Numbered from the stretch's first letter, positions 23,786 to 32,895 are shown. The stretch: 64,000 bases of DNA from Deltaproteobacteria bacterium (GCA_016235345.1 JACRLG010000028.1:319291-383290), one strand, 5' to 3'. Program-made: numbers and translations. Notes: a model not told the origin generated them from the sequence alone.

Positions 23786-24793
23786 TCAGACGATGTCCGT
23801 GTCCCCGAAGCTTACCCGCCAGCCGTCCGCGCTTGTGAGGGATTCAGGCTCATCCGGGGAGAATCTTCCGGCAAGCTCGAAGGTCTTGGGCGAGATTTTT
23901 TTCGGGGCCGGAAAAAAGCCCAGGCGTCTGGCCCTTCGGTAGTCAGCGGGCGCGAAAAGGGCCGTTATGGCCGTGGCGTGAGCCTTGGCCGCCATTTTGC
24001 GCAAAAGCCCAAGAAGGCCGGGGGTGAGAATGTTCAAGGGGAAGGCGTCCACAATGGCCAGAATGGGTATTCCCTTTATCCTTATGGGCCTCAAGACCAG
24101 AAACCCCCTGGTTTCGCCCTGTTCCGCAATCGAAAAGGCACTGTAGCCGAAATCGGGAAAGGACGGGTAGCGCCAGGAAAGGTAGCGGCTGTCCCGAACC
24201 AGGGCCACGCCCTTTTCCGGGCGGTGCCTGGCCCAGAGATCGTCGAAACAGGGGCCGAAGGAGCTTTGGGGGAAAAGGGCCAGGTCCCTGCCGTTCTCGC
24301 GGAACCCGGCTCCGGGCGGGAAAAGGGCTCCTGCGGGATTCGCGGGGGTCACCCAGGGAGGAAGCGAGGCTATGTGCTTCCACCCAAGGTTTTTCACGAA
24401 GCCCGGCATGGAGGCCCGGTTGGGGAAGCCGAAGACCCCCCTGATCCCGGCCTGTTCCTCCATGTCCCGGTAAACCGCCCCGGCCAGGAGCGAAAAAAGG
24501 CCCCGGCGCTGGAAGGCCGGGTGGGTCATGGTGTCGCAGGAAAAGGCAAGGGTGCGCTCCGTCCCGTCCACGGAGACGCGCATTGGGATCACGGCGTACT
24601 GGGCCACGACGCGCCCCCGGCACTCGGCAAGCCTTATGAAGGGCGCTCCGGCCGGGTTGTCCTTGAACTGCCAGCGCCAGGTGGACATCAGAAGACGCAC
24701 CGGGTCGAGGTTTCCGAAGGCCGCCCTGCGAAGGGCCAGGATTCCGTGTTCATCGCCTTCGTGGTATGGCCGGTTGCACCAGGAATTCGTCAT
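23786..24793 (-). CDS. GNAT-family acyltransferase, duplicated-domain type
   Basis: A 335-residue protein of the GNAT superfamily. Residues 40-115 hold the acetyl-CoA site: VAQYAVIPMRVSVDG, LAFSCDTMTHPAFQRRGLFSLLAGAVY, in which QRRGLF occupies the pantetheine-binding loop. The second half (RYLSWRYPSFPDFGYSAFS, GFLVLRPIRIKGIPILAIVDAFP) looks like a second GNAT-like fold, giving a length near that of Eis/DUF-type double GNAT proteins. It overlaps the radical SAM gene by four bases (ATGA), so the two are coupled and probably act on the same compound. Substrate is unknown. Confidence 0.78.
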   Translation of the reverse strand: MTNSWCNRPYHEGDEHGILALRRAAFGNLDPVRLLMSTWRWQFKDNPAGAPFIRLAECRGRVVAQYAVIPMRVSVDGTERTLAFSCDTMTHPAFQRRGLFSLLAGAVYRDMEEQAGIRGVFGFPNRASMPGFVKNLGWKHIASLPPWVTPANPAGALFPPGAGFRENGRDLALFPQSSFGPCFDDLWARHRPEKGVALVRDSRYLSWRYPSFPDFGYSAFSIAEQGETRGFLVLRPIRIKGIPILAIVDAFPLNILTPGLLGLLRKMAAKAHATAITALFAPADYRRARRLGFFPAPKKISPKTFELAGRFSPDEPESLTSADGWRVSFGDTDIV

Positions 24794-26157
24794 GGCGCGC
24801 TCCTCAGAGCTTTTTTATGGTCGGAAAGCCAGGTTAACGCGTAACTGGGCCGCAGGTAAAAGCGCCTGTAGGCCCGGTGGAGCATTTTTTTAAGGGGCGC
24901 AAGCTCGTGGCTTGTATGATTATACGACGGATAAAGGCCCGGTGGGAAGTCCTCGGGGCCGACCCCCAGTTTTTCCGCAAGTTCGGTTCCGGGAAAGGGC
25001 ACTATGAGGTGAAAGCTGGCGTAGGTGGGGTTCATGGCGATGGCCAGATCAATGGTCTCCTCCATCTGGGCCAGGGTTTCCCCCGGAAAGCCGAAGTTCA
25101 TGAAAACCGCCGTGCGGATTCCGTTTTTCCGGCACAGGGCCACGGCGGAAAGGGCCTTTTGGACGGTGATGCCCTTTCTGGTGGCGGCCAGAATCTCCGG
25201 GTTTCCGGCCTCGACGCCAAAATGAATAAGGCTGCAACCGGCCTTTTTCATGAGAGCCGCAAGCTCGTCGTCGATGTCGTTCACCCTGGTCTGGCAGCAC
25301 CAGTTGATTTTAAGGCCCCGCTCCAGGATTCCCCGGCAGATTTCCTCGGTGCGCTCCCGGTTGAGGCAGAACTCCAGGTCCATGAAATAAAAATTCTTCA
25401 CGCGGTGCATTTTTGCGCAAAATTCGATCTCGTCCAGGAACCGTGCGGCACTTTTCACCCGCACCTTGCGCCCGTACATGCCCAGATAGCAGAAGGTGCA
25501 CCGCCCGGGGCAGCCCCGCGATGATTCCAGTATGGTGAAGGGTTTCCCCATGACGGGAAAATAATGGTAGCGTTCCATGGGAAGAAGATGAAAGGCGGGC
25601 GTGGCCAGCCCGTCCAGGTCGGCCATGTAGGGACGGACGGGAGGCCTGTGGAATTTTCCGTTTTCGAGAAAGGCGGTCCCGGCGATTTCCCGGAGCCTGT
25701 CAAATCCTTCGGAAAGAGCGTCTTTCCTGCATATTTCCACTATGGTTTCTTCGGGCTCGCCCAGGATCGCCGCTCTCGCCCCGGTTTCGCGCAGGAGGGT
25801 TTCGGGCCGCTCGGTGACGTGGCCGCCCAGGATGAAGAGCTTTTCCGGCGGAATGACACGGGCGGTTTCAAGGAAAAAATCTATGGATATGCTGGGGCAC
25901 TGCCAGCGGTCGTAGGGGGTGGAGGTCAAAAAAACCAGACCCGCGCCTTCGGCCCTTTTCCGTATCTCATCGAGGGGCAGTCCTTCGGCGTTGTTGTCCA
26001 GCACCCGGACCGGAAAGCCCTCCCGGAGAAGCATTCCCGCAGCCGTGGCAAGGCAGAGCGGCGGCCACACCCTTCGGAACTGGCGCTGCTTCTGGCGCGC
26101 CATGCCAGTCCAATGGGGGTTTATCAGGAGTATTGACGGCTTTTCCGAAGGATTCAT
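24790..26157 (-). CDS. B12-binding-type radical SAM enzyme
   Basis: A radical SAM protein of 455 residues from ATG 26157; a GTG at 26208 would add 17. The N-terminal region (SILLINPHWTGM to LFILGGHVTERPETLL) is of the cobalamin-binding Rossmann type found in methyltransferases and cyclases of class B. The SAM cluster loop is SRGCPGRCTFCYLGMYG with CxxxCxxC. GVEAGNPEILAATRKGITV, GFPGETLAQMEETI and YASFHLIVPFPGTEL are typical of the PhpK/BchE-like families. It overlaps the downstream GNAT gene, and the pair looks like a small modification operon. A palindromic pair of TTGACA sites lies upstream. The product is unidentified. Confidence 0.85.
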   Translation of the reverse strand: MNPSEKPSILLINPHWTGMARQKQRQFRRVWPPLCLATAAGMLLREGFPVRVLDNNAEGLPLDEIRKRAEGAGLVFLTSTPYDRWQCPSISIDFFLETARVIPPEKLFILGGHVTERPETLLRETGARAAILGEPEETIVEICRKDALSEGFDRLREIAGTAFLENGKFHRPPVRPYMADLDGLATPAFHLLPMERYHYFPVMGKPFTILESSRGCPGRCTFCYLGMYGRKVRVKSAARFLDEIEFCAKMHRVKNFYFMDLEFCLNRERTEEICRGILERGLKINWCCQTRVNDIDDELAALMKKAGCSLIHFGVEAGNPEILAATRKGITVQKALSAVALCRKNGIRTAVFMNFGFPGETLAQMEETIDLAIAMNPTYASFHLIVPFPGTELAEKLGVGPEDFPPGLYPSYNHTSHELAPLKKMLHRAYRRFYLRPSYALTWLSDHKKALRSAP

Positions 26158-26208
26158 GGGATTTTCCCGCAAGCCTGGATAATGGCGAAACCCTTGCATG
26201 GGCCGCAC

Positions 26209-26240
26209 TTGACAGAGCCCTTATGATTAATTACTGTCAA
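26209..26240. promoter_or_regulatory. Palindromic divergent promoter region
   Basis: TTGACAG (26209-26215) and CTGTCAA (26234-26240) are exact inverted repeats 18 bases apart. Each strand therefore offers a perfect -35 TTGACA hexamer, facing the radical SAM gene and the acidic-tail gene. The -10 matches are weaker (TACTGT, CTCTGT). It may also be a repressor operator. Confidence 0.5.
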
Positions 26241-26353
26241 CGGGTGTTTTCGTAAAGGAAATTCATTAAGGACGCCCTTTACGAGTTTTATTGGCCGCCG
26301 TTAATAAGAGCGCCGGACAGCAATCAACACCCAAAGACCCAAGGAGAAGCGCC

Positions 26354-26800
26354 ATGAAAACAGCGGCGGACGTAGCAATCATGCTTTCCGACATTTACGA
26401 GACCGCGTTCGGCGGCAAGGAGCGGGGCCGGTTCCGCATTTCACGCAACAATCTCAAAATCCTCGCCGACCGCAAGGTGATAAAGCAGTCCTTCGTGGAC
26501 GAGCTGAAAGAGGAAGCCTGGGAGTACGAGCTCGTTGTGGTGGATCTTGAGGACGGCTTCGTGGTCATAGACGTCAATCTTCTGGATTCCTACCGTTTCG
26601 CGCCCAAGAACGTCGTGAAGGAAATCGTCGAGGAGTTCGACGAGGAATACGGCGACGAGGAGGAGTACGAGGAAGACGAAGACGATGAAGATGACGACTA
26701 CGATGACGACGATGACGAGGAAGATGACGACGAAGAGGGCGATGACGAGGAAGACGAGGATGAAGACGAAGGGGACGACGACGAACCCGCCAAGCAGTGA
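26354..26800 (+). CDS. Small protein with extreme acidic C-terminal tail
   Basis: A 148-residue protein from ATG 26354, with AAGGAGAA upstream; an ATG at 26291 lacks a good ribosome site. Residues 1-90 form a folded-looking region (TAADVAIMLSDIYETAFGG, GRFRISRNNLKILADRKVI, VVVDLEDGFVVIDVNLL), and residues 90-145 are almost wholly Asp and Glu. The tail could mimic nucleic acid or bind basic proteins or divalent metals. The N-terminal region is not assigned to a family with confidence. It faces the radical SAM gene across a palindromic promoter region. Function unknown. Confidence 0.65.
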   Translation: MKTAADVAIMLSDIYETAFGGKERGRFRISRNNLKILADRKVIKQSFVDELKEEAWEYELVVVDLEDGFVVIDVNLLDSYRFAPKNVVKEIVEEFDEEYGDEEEYEEDEDDEDDDYDDDDDEEDDDEEGDDEEDEDEDEGDDDEPAKQ

Positions 26801-26834
26801 TTTTTCCTGACAAGCCGGTCAGTTATGGCCTTAA

Positions 26835-26895
26835 AAGCCCGGACGCCGTTTTTGCCCGCATGGGGCGGTCACGGCCTCCGGGCTTCCTGTTTTTC
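26835..26895 (+). terminator. Probable terminator between convergent genes
   Basis: AAGCCCGG (26835) pairs with CCGGGCTT (26878-26885), followed by CCTGTTTTT. It sits after the acidic-tail gene and overlaps the last base of the DegV stop. Confidence 0.5.
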
Positions 26896-27784
26896 AGGCT
26901 TCCTGATCCGCCGGTATGCTTTCAGTGAAGGGGTCGAGAGCCTTTTGCCTGACATAGGCCAGGGCGAAGAATTCCGGGCAGAAGCCAAGGTAAAGCGATG
27001 GCCGGGCCAGGGCCGCGTACCATGTTCCGCAGTTGAAGCACTCCGCAAGCATCCCGGAAAGAGGCCCGTAGAGCCGCTCGCTGTCCGTTCCCTCCACCCC
27101 CATGATTACGGGTTCGTCCCCCACCGCCGATTGCACGTGCTTCACCAGGTCCAGCACCATCCGGCCCTTTTTTGCCTGGATATCCTTGAAAGGCCCCAAG
27201 ACCCCGTTTTTGTCGAAGGCGAAAAACGCGGCCTTGGACGTAAGGGCCCCAAGGCCGCGCGGGCGGTAAGCCTCGGCCAGGAGTTTCGTGCTCTTCACCC
27301 CCATTACGTAGCCCACCTCCTTCTTTAGCGTAACGGCAAGGGCGATGAGGCGGTAAAGGGGAAGGCCGGTTTTGGCGGCGCGGGCCAGGGCGGTCACCGT
27401 GAGAGTCAGGCCCATGCCCCAGGTTCCCGAATCCAGGATCACGGCCTTTGCCCCGTGGGAGGCCCGGAAATCCCCGTGAACCGCAAGGGCCGTCCCGTGG
27501 ATGGGGGAAAGGGCCGGGCTCGAGTGGATGAAAAGTATCTTCCGGTTTTCCTTCACAAGGCGCATGTATACAAGGGCGTAATCGTGGTAGGCCGGGCTTT
27601 CCCAGGTCATGGAGTGGTAGAGTTCCCGGCGCTTGTAGAAGTTTTCCATGGTCGCGTCCGCCCCTTCCAAGAAGCGCCGGGCGTTTAAGGTCAGGGTGAA
27701 TGGAATCACCTCTATGCCCAGTGTTTCCGCCACTTCGGTTGGAATGTTGGCCCCGCTGTCGGTGACGATTTTCACGGTTTCCAT
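26894..27784 (-). CDS. DegV-family fatty-acid-binding protein
   Basis: A 296-residue DegV-like protein. The first motif VKIVTDSGANIPTEVAETLGIEVIPFTLTL with the TDSG loop and the second HSSPALSPIHGTAL match the family, as does AVILDSGTWGMG. DegV proteins bind long-chain fatty acids and, in FakB relatives, present them to a kinase for acyl phosphate formation. Length is close to the usual 280-300. The start lies nine bases after the stop of the PII-like gene, so they probably share a transcript. A fatty-acid or acyl-CoA link fits the surrounding acyl-CoA genes, but no FakA-type kinase is seen here. Confidence 0.85.
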   Translation of the reverse strand: METVKIVTDSGANIPTEVAETLGIEVIPFTLTLNARRFLEGADATMENFYKRRELYHSMTWESPAYHDYALVYMRLVKENRKILFIHSSPALSPIHGTALAVHGDFRASHGAKAVILDSGTWGMGLTLTVTALARAAKTGLPLYRLIALAVTLKKEVGYVMGVKSTKLLAEAYRPRGLGALTSKAAFFAFDKNGVLGPFKDIQAKKGRMVLDLVKHVQSAVGDEPVIMGVEGTDSERLYGPLSGMLAECFNCGTWYAALARPSLYLGFCPEFFALAYVRQKALDPFTESIPADQEA

Positions 27785-27793
27785 GAGCGATTC

Positions 27794-28138
27794 CTAATCC
27801 GGCGCGCGGGTGATTGTTTCGCCCGTGGTGATGTCCACCAGCCGATTCACGTGTGTCACCGAGATTTCCCCGTCCCTGCCCGTCCCGGTCATGGCGGCCC
27901 CAAGAAGGGTCTCCACCGCGTCCTCCACATCTTCGTCAGCAACGAAAAAGCGCACCAGGAGCATCCTCACCGAATCGTGGCTCACCCCAGCGCCCCTGTA
28001 GGTGGCCGAGGCGTCCCCACGGTTTTCCTTGTAGTCGGTGGCTTCAAGTATGGTGAGGGCGCGGATGCCTGATTTTCCCAGGTGGTCCTTTACATCCTCC
28101 AGTTTCTGCGGCCTGATTACGGCCTCTATCTTGATCAT
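27794..28138 (-). CDS. PII-like signal protein with altered T-loop
   Basis: A 114-residue PII-family protein from ATG 28138. It begins IKIEAVIRPQKLEDVKDHLGKSGI, and the C-terminal TGRDGEISVTHVNRLVDITTGE matches the nucleotide-binding end of GlnB/GlnK. The T-loop region differs: where GlnB has GRQKGHTEIYRGAEY, this has TDYKENRGDASATYRGAGV, so the uridylylated Tyr of GlnB is not in its usual context. It may therefore control a target other than glutamine synthetase or AmtB. Neither glnA nor amtB is nearby; DegV is directly downstream. Confidence 0.82.
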   Translation of the reverse strand: MIKIEAVIRPQKLEDVKDHLGKSGIRALTILEATDYKENRGDASATYRGAGVSHDSVRMLLVRFFVADEDVEDAVETLLGAAMTGTGRDGEISVTHVNRLVDITTGETITRAPD

Positions 28139-28511
28139 GGTCTTTCTCCTTTTCCGGGTCGGTCCCGGCTCATTAAAAAGCAAGTAGCGTGCCGCATCGT
28201 GTCATAAAACTCATCATACCGGATTTATTGATTTTTTATGGCTGATTCGGACGCGGGTGGTCGTAAGTCATCCAACAAAAATGTAGCAAATAAATTTAAA
28301 ATACCAAATTTGTAATTTTATCCGAAGAAAGTTTTTTCGGAAGCGCGGGCCTCCCGCCCGCCACCCACGTTTCCAACGTCCTTCACGTAAAACTTACATA
28401 TGCGCTTGCCCCGCAGAAGGCCGATTTCCTGTTGCGTCATTTTTTTTCCGATAGTATGAAATAAAACTTTATGGCGAGACCACGGAAACCCTCAGGCGGC
28501 AGGCGCAGGTT
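28139..28511. other. Intergenic region between PII-like and carboxylase genes
   Basis: About 370 bp between divergent genes with an AT-rich patch at 28200-28320 and a degenerate REP-like half copy at 28339-28361 (AAGCGCGGGCCTCCCGCCCGC). It probably holds promoters for both directions. No clear -35/-10 pair or conserved RNA was recognised. Confidence 0.6.
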
Positions 28512-30068
28512 ATGGGCGAGAAATTGAACGACAATATGGCGACCCTGGAGGAAATGCGCAGGGACGCCCACGTTGGAGGCGGGGCGGCCCTTGTGGAAGC
28601 CCAGCACGGGAAGGGGAAGCTTTCGGCCAGGGAGCGGATAAGGCTTTTGCTGGACGAGGGCTCCTTCGAGGAAATCGACATGCTCAAAAAGGGGCGCGGC
28701 GAAAGCGCCCTTGGGAAGGACAAGTCCTATCCGGGCGACGGCGTGGTGACGGGCCACGGCACCGTTGACGGCCGCGAGGTCTTCATCTTCAGCCAGGACT
28801 TCACCGTAATAGGCGGCTCCCTTGGCGAGGCCCATTCCCAGAAGATAGCCAAGGTCATGGACCTTGCGGTCCGGGTGGGTGCCCCCATAATCGGCATGAA
28901 CGATTCGGGCGGGGCGCGCATCCAGGAGGGCGTGGACGCCCTTGCGGCCTACGGCGAAATCTTCCACAGGAACGTGGAGGCAAGCGGCGTGGTGCCCCAG
29001 ATAAGCTGCATAATGGGGCCCTGCGCGGGCGGAGCGGTCTACAGCCCATCCATGACGGACTTCACCTTCATGGTGGAAAACACATCCTACATGTTCGTCA
29101 CCGGCCCCAACGTGGTGAAAACCATCATCCACAAGGACATAACGAGCGAGGAGCTTGGCGGCGCGACGGTCCACGGGCAGGAATCGGGCGTGGCCCATTT
29201 CGTTGTGGGAAACGACATCCTCTGCTTGAGGGGCGTGAGAAGGCTCATCAACTACCTTCCCTCCAACAACCGCCAGAAGGCCCCCATCCTGGACCTCCAG
29301 GATCCGCCCGACCGCTACGACCCGGCCCTGGATTACCTCGTCCCGGCCAACCCGAACCAGACCTACGACATGAACGTCCTTATTACCAGCATTCTGGACG
29401 CCGCCGAGTTTCTGGAGGTCCACGCGGGTTTCGCCCGGAACATCATCTGCGGCTTCGGAAGGCTTGGCGGCCAGACCATTGGCCTTGTGGCCAACCAGCC
29501 TGCGGTTCTTGCCGGGGTTCTGGACAGCGACGCATCTTGTAAGGCGGCCCGTTTCGTGCGCTTCTGCGACGCCTTCAACATACCGCTCATCTGCCTCGTG
29601 GACGTTCCGGGCTTCATGCCGGGGCCGGAGCAGGAGCACGGCGGCATAATCCGCCACGGGGCCAAGCTCCTCTACGCCTTTATCGAGGCCACGGTGCCCC
29701 GCATAACGGTCATCGTGCGCAAGGCTTACGGCGGGGCCTACATCGTGATGAACTCCAAGCACATCCACGGCGACATCAACTACGCCTGGCCCTCCGCCGA
29801 GATAGCGGTCATGGGTTCAAGGGGCGCGGCGGAGGTCATCCACCGGAAGGAAATCGAAAAAAGCGTTCAGCCGGACGAGGTTCTGGCCTTCCGCATGGAG
29901 GAATACCGCAAGACCTTCATGAACCCCTTCCTGGCCGCGCGCCGGGGCTACATTGACGACGTGATCTTTCCCCGTGACACGCGCCACAGGCTCATCCGCT
30001 CCCTTCAGTTCCTGGAGGGGAAGAAGGTGGACAGGGCTTCCCGCAAGCACGGCAACATACCCCTGTGA
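28512..30068 (+). CDS. pccB: Acyl-CoA carboxylase, carboxyltransferase subunit
   Basis: Carboxyltransferase of a biotin-dependent acyl-CoA carboxylase, 518 residues. It carries the two-domain crotonase fold: GKLSARERIRLLLDEGSFEE, MNDSGGARIQEGVDAL and GPCAGGAVYSPSMTDF in the N-domain, and CLVDVPGFMPGPEQEHGGIIRHGAKLLYA, KAYGGAYIVMNSK and WPSAEIAVMGSRGAAEVI in the C-domain. The glycines of both oxyanion holes are present. Length and adjacency to the biotin carboxylase-BCCP protein suggest propionyl-CoA carboxylase; acetyl-CoA or methylmalonyl activity cannot be excluded. It precedes the partner gene by 9 bases. Confidence 0.9.
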   Translation: MGEKLNDNMATLEEMRRDAHVGGGAALVEAQHGKGKLSARERIRLLLDEGSFEEIDMLKKGRGESALGKDKSYPGDGVVTGHGTVDGREVFIFSQDFTVIGGSLGEAHSQKIAKVMDLAVRVGAPIIGMNDSGGARIQEGVDALAAYGEIFHRNVEASGVVPQISCIMGPCAGGAVYSPSMTDFTFMVENTSYMFVTGPNVVKTIIHKDITSEELGGATVHGQESGVAHFVVGNDILCLRGVRRLINYLPSNNRQKAPILDLQDPPDRYDPALDYLVPANPNQTYDMNVLITSILDAAEFLEVHAGFARNIICGFGRLGGQTIGLVANQPAVLAGVLDSDASCKAARFVRFCDAFNIPLICLVDVPGFMPGPEQEHGGIIRHGAKLLYAFIEATVPRITVIVRKAYGGAYIVMNSKHIHGDINYAWPSAEIAVMGSRGAAEVIHRKEIEKSVQPDEVLAFRMEEYRKTFMNPFLAARRGYIDDVIFPRDTRHRLIRSLQFLEGKKVDRASRKHGNIPL

Positions 30069-30076
30069 GGTGAGCG

Positions 30077-32089
30077 GTGTTTTCCAAGATACTGATCGCA
30101 AATCGCGGCGAAATAGCCGTTCGCATCATCAAGACCTGCCGGAGGCTGGGCATAGGCGCGGTTGCAGTCTATTCCGAGGCCGACAGCCGGAGCCTCCACG
30201 TGGAGGAGGCCGACGAGACGGTCTTCATCGGGAAGGCCCAGGCCTCCCAGTCCTACCTCGACATGGAAAAGATCATAAACGCCGCCATCCTCACCCATTG
30301 CGAGGCGGTGCATCCGGGTTACGGCTTTTTATCGGAAAACCCGGCCTTCTGCCGCAAGGTGGTGGAGGCGGGGCTGACCTTCATAGGCCCCTCTGCGGAA
30401 GCAATAGCGGTCATGGGCGACAAGATCGCCGCCAAGAGGCTGGCCGTGGCCGCCGGGATGCCCGTGATAAGGGGTTGCGACGAGGCCCTGTGCGACCTTG
30501 ACAAGGCCCTTTCCGAGGCGGAGGCCATCGGCTACCCGGTCATCATAAAGCCTGCTGCGGGCGGCGGCGGCAAGGGCATGAGGGTGGTTTTCGCGCCGGA
30601 CGAAATGGCCTCCTGCCTGTCCTCATCCCAGGCCGAAGCCCGTAAGGCCTTCGGCGACGACCGTGTCTTTCTGGAGCATTTCGTCACAAGGCCCCGGCAC
30701 ATAGAGGTCCAGGTCCTGGCCGACTGCATGGGAAACACCGTCTACATGCCGGAAAGGGAATGCTCGGTCCAGCGCAGGCACCAGAAGATCATAGAGGAAT
30801 CCCCCTCCTTCGCCGTGGACTCCACCCTGCGGGCGCAGATGGGCGAATGCGCGGTGGCCCTGGCCAAAGAGGCCCGCTACGAAAACGCCGGGACGGTGGA
30901 GTATATCCTCGATTCTTCGGGCAAATTCTTTTTTCTGGAAATGAACACCAGGCTTCAGGTGGAGCATCCCGTAACCGAGATGGTGACCGGCCTTGATCTC
31001 GTTGAGCAGCAGATAAGGATAGCGGCGGGCCAGCGCCTCACCCTGAAACAGCAGGACATCCCCTGCCGGGGCTGGTCCATCGAGGCCCGCATATGCTCGG
31101 AAGACCCGGAAAGGCACTTCATGCCCTCAAGCGGCATGATAACCCGCTACGCGGAGCCATGGGGCAGGGACGTCCGGGTGGATACCGGGGTCAGGGCCGG
31201 AAGCCGGGTGGGGGTTTTCTACGATTCCATGCTGGCCAAGGTCATCTGTAGAGGCAATACGCGCAAGGACGCCCTGAAAAACCTCACCAACGCCTTAAAC
31301 GGCTACCACATAGAAGGCTTCGCCACCAACGCGGCCTATGTCAACGCCATCATAAACCACCCTGTCTTTATGAAGGGCGATCTCACCACGAGCTTCATCT
31401 CCGAATGTATGGAAGACCCTTCCTGCCGCCCCGCCGTGGAGCAGGAAATTCTGAACTACATGGCCCTGGCCTCGGTGATCACCTTCCACAACAGGCAGGC
31501 CATGGTGCGCATGTCCCTAAAGCCCATGCAGACCCACGTGGGCGCGGTGCACAAGACGGAAAAGCAGGTTCTCTACATGGTGCGCGACTCGGAGGGCGCG
31601 TCATACACCGTGAAGCTCTCGCCGGAAACCGTGGCCCTCAGAACCTGGACCGTGGGCGTGAACGACCGCCAGTACAAGGTGGTGACCCCTGAGTTCGAGT
31701 TTTTCCGGAGGAGGCTCCGGCTCACCATAGACACCGAGGTGAGGCGTTTCCTTATCCGGGCCGTGGACAACTTCTACTGGATATCCTATTCGGGAGTCTC
31801 CCGCGATTTCGAGATTTACAGCCCCCGCGAGTGGGAGCTTCTGCACTACATGCCGGAGCCTTCCGCCGAAAAGGACGCGAACGTCCTTTCAAGCCCCATG
31901 CCGGGGCTCATCGTGGACGTATTGGTGAAGCCCGGCGACCGGGTGTTCCGGGGCCAGGACCTCGTTGTGATGGAATCCATGAAAATGGAGTCCGGCGTGC
32001 CCTCCCCCCGCGACGCAGAGGTTGAATCCGTCATGGTGAAGCCCGGCCAGGCGGTGGAGACCGGCGACGTATTGGTGAGGTTCGCGTAA
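30077..32089 (+). CDS. pccA: Acyl-CoA carboxylase, biotin carboxylase plus biotin carrier subunit
   Basis: Alpha subunit of the carboxylase, 670 residues from GTG 30077. The N-terminal biotin carboxylase part has ILIANRGEIAVRIIKTCRRLG, the ATP-grasp loop KPAAGGGGKGMR, RDCSIQRR-type ECSVQRRHQKIIEE and EMNTRLQVEHPVTEMVTG. A linker region then leads to the C-terminal biotin carrier domain, ending with VVMESMKMESGVP, where the lysine of MKM is the biotinylation site (MESMKM rather than the usual EAMKM). With PccB it would carboxylate propionyl-CoA to methylmalonyl-CoA. A methylmalonyl-CoA mutase is not in the window. Confidence 0.9.
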   Translation: MFSKILIANRGEIAVRIIKTCRRLGIGAVAVYSEADSRSLHVEEADETVFIGKAQASQSYLDMEKIINAAILTHCEAVHPGYGFLSENPAFCRKVVEAGLTFIGPSAEAIAVMGDKIAAKRLAVAAGMPVIRGCDEALCDLDKALSEAEAIGYPVIIKPAAGGGGKGMRVVFAPDEMASCLSSSQAEARKAFGDDRVFLEHFVTRPRHIEVQVLADCMGNTVYMPERECSVQRRHQKIIEESPSFAVDSTLRAQMGECAVALAKEARYENAGTVEYILDSSGKFFFLEMNTRLQVEHPVTEMVTGLDLVEQQIRIAAGQRLTLKQQDIPCRGWSIEARICSEDPERHFMPSSGMITRYAEPWGRDVRVDTGVRAGSRVGVFYDSMLAKVICRGNTRKDALKNLTNALNGYHIEGFATNAAYVNAIINHPVFMKGDLTTSFISECMEDPSCRPAVEQEILNYMALASVITFHNRQAMVRMSLKPMQTHVGAVHKTEKQVLYMVRDSEGASYTVKLSPETVALRTWTVGVNDRQYKVVTPEFEFFRRRLRLTIDTEVRRFLIRAVDNFYWISYSGVSRDFEIYSPREWELLHYMPEPSAEKDANVLSSPMPGLIVDVLVKPGDRVFRGQDLVVMESMKMESGVPSPRDAEVESVMVKPGQAVETGDVLVRFA

Positions 32090-32136
32090 AATTTGCTTCC
32101 GGGCCGGGAAGGGGGAGGCCATGAGGTATCCCCCTG

Positions 32137-32859
32137 TCAGGGAGCCTGAGCGCCTTCCCCCTTTCCCCCAAGCCCCTTCAGGAAATTCAGGGTTTTTACT
32201 ATGCAGCCGTAATACCGCCACTGCCTTGCGGGCCAATCGTCATGAGCCTGGCCCTTCAATATTCCTTCAAGTTCCCCTAAACGGGCCATGACACCCTCTT
32301 TCGAGACCCTTGGCGGAGGCGGGTCCATGATCCACCACATTCCTTTGACTCGCCTCAAGGTGAGGGTGACAATATCCCTTTCCAGGAAATCTTTTTCAAG
32401 CGTCCGGCACCTGGACTCGTCCGTTACGGAAGGCCCAAGCCTTGCAAGCCTTTTGTAGACCACGGTTGCGGTCCCCTTGCTCCCGCTTATGCTTATGTCG
32501 GCAATGCGGTATGACTCCACAATGGTTACGGGATCGGATTCCCATGAATAATTGAAACCGATGTCATACGGATCGTTAGCAATCTCCCTCTTTGCGGCCT
32601 TGGGTGTGTATTTTACGATATTTATCCTGTAAGAGCCCACGCCCGTAAACTGCATCTCGCAAAAATCCGTCACAAGTTCATTGGGATCGGCCCTGCCCTT
32701 GTCCCCAACCCAGGAATCGCCATTGATCACGGTTGCCGGTTCCGGCCCGGCAGGGCTTTTGTCCTCTGGATGGAGCGGTACGACGGGATAGGCAAAAAAT
32801 ATGATGAATGCAAAAACGACACACACCTGTAATGCCATATGCCCAAGATTGTTTTTCAT
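32137..32859 (-). CDS. Exported protein of unknown function
   Basis: A 240-residue protein with an N-terminal hydrophobic segment (LQVCVVFAFIIFFAYPVVPL, residues 10-29), so it is probably exported or anchored. The body has TDFCEMQFTGVGSYRIN, FNYSWESDPVTIVESYRIAD, RCRTLEKDFLERDIVTLTLRR and WWIMDPPPPRVS, with no family I recognise. It is the last gene of a three-gene minus-strand unit, 36 bases after the NlpC/P60 gene. Its export and position would suit an immunity protein for the NlpC/P60 protein; this is inference only. Confidence 0.55.
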   Translation of the reverse strand: MKNNLGHMALQVCVVFAFIIFFAYPVVPLHPEDKSPAGPEPATVINGDSWVGDKGRADPNELVTDFCEMQFTGVGSYRINIVKYTPKAAKREIANDPYDIGFNYSWESDPVTIVESYRIADISISGSKGTATVVYKRLARLGPSVTDESRCRTLEKDFLERDIVTLTLRRVKGMWWIMDPPPPRVSKEGVMARLGELEGILKGQAHDDWPARQWRYYGCIVKTLNFLKGLGGKGEGAQAP

Positions 32860-32895
32860 GAGGCCTCCCTGCCGGCAATTTTTCGTTTCAGTATT

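Noticed and set aside
28437..29768. 443-residue minus-strand ORF
   Set aside because: It is the shadow of pccB, whose plus-strand product has clear carboxyltransferase motifs.
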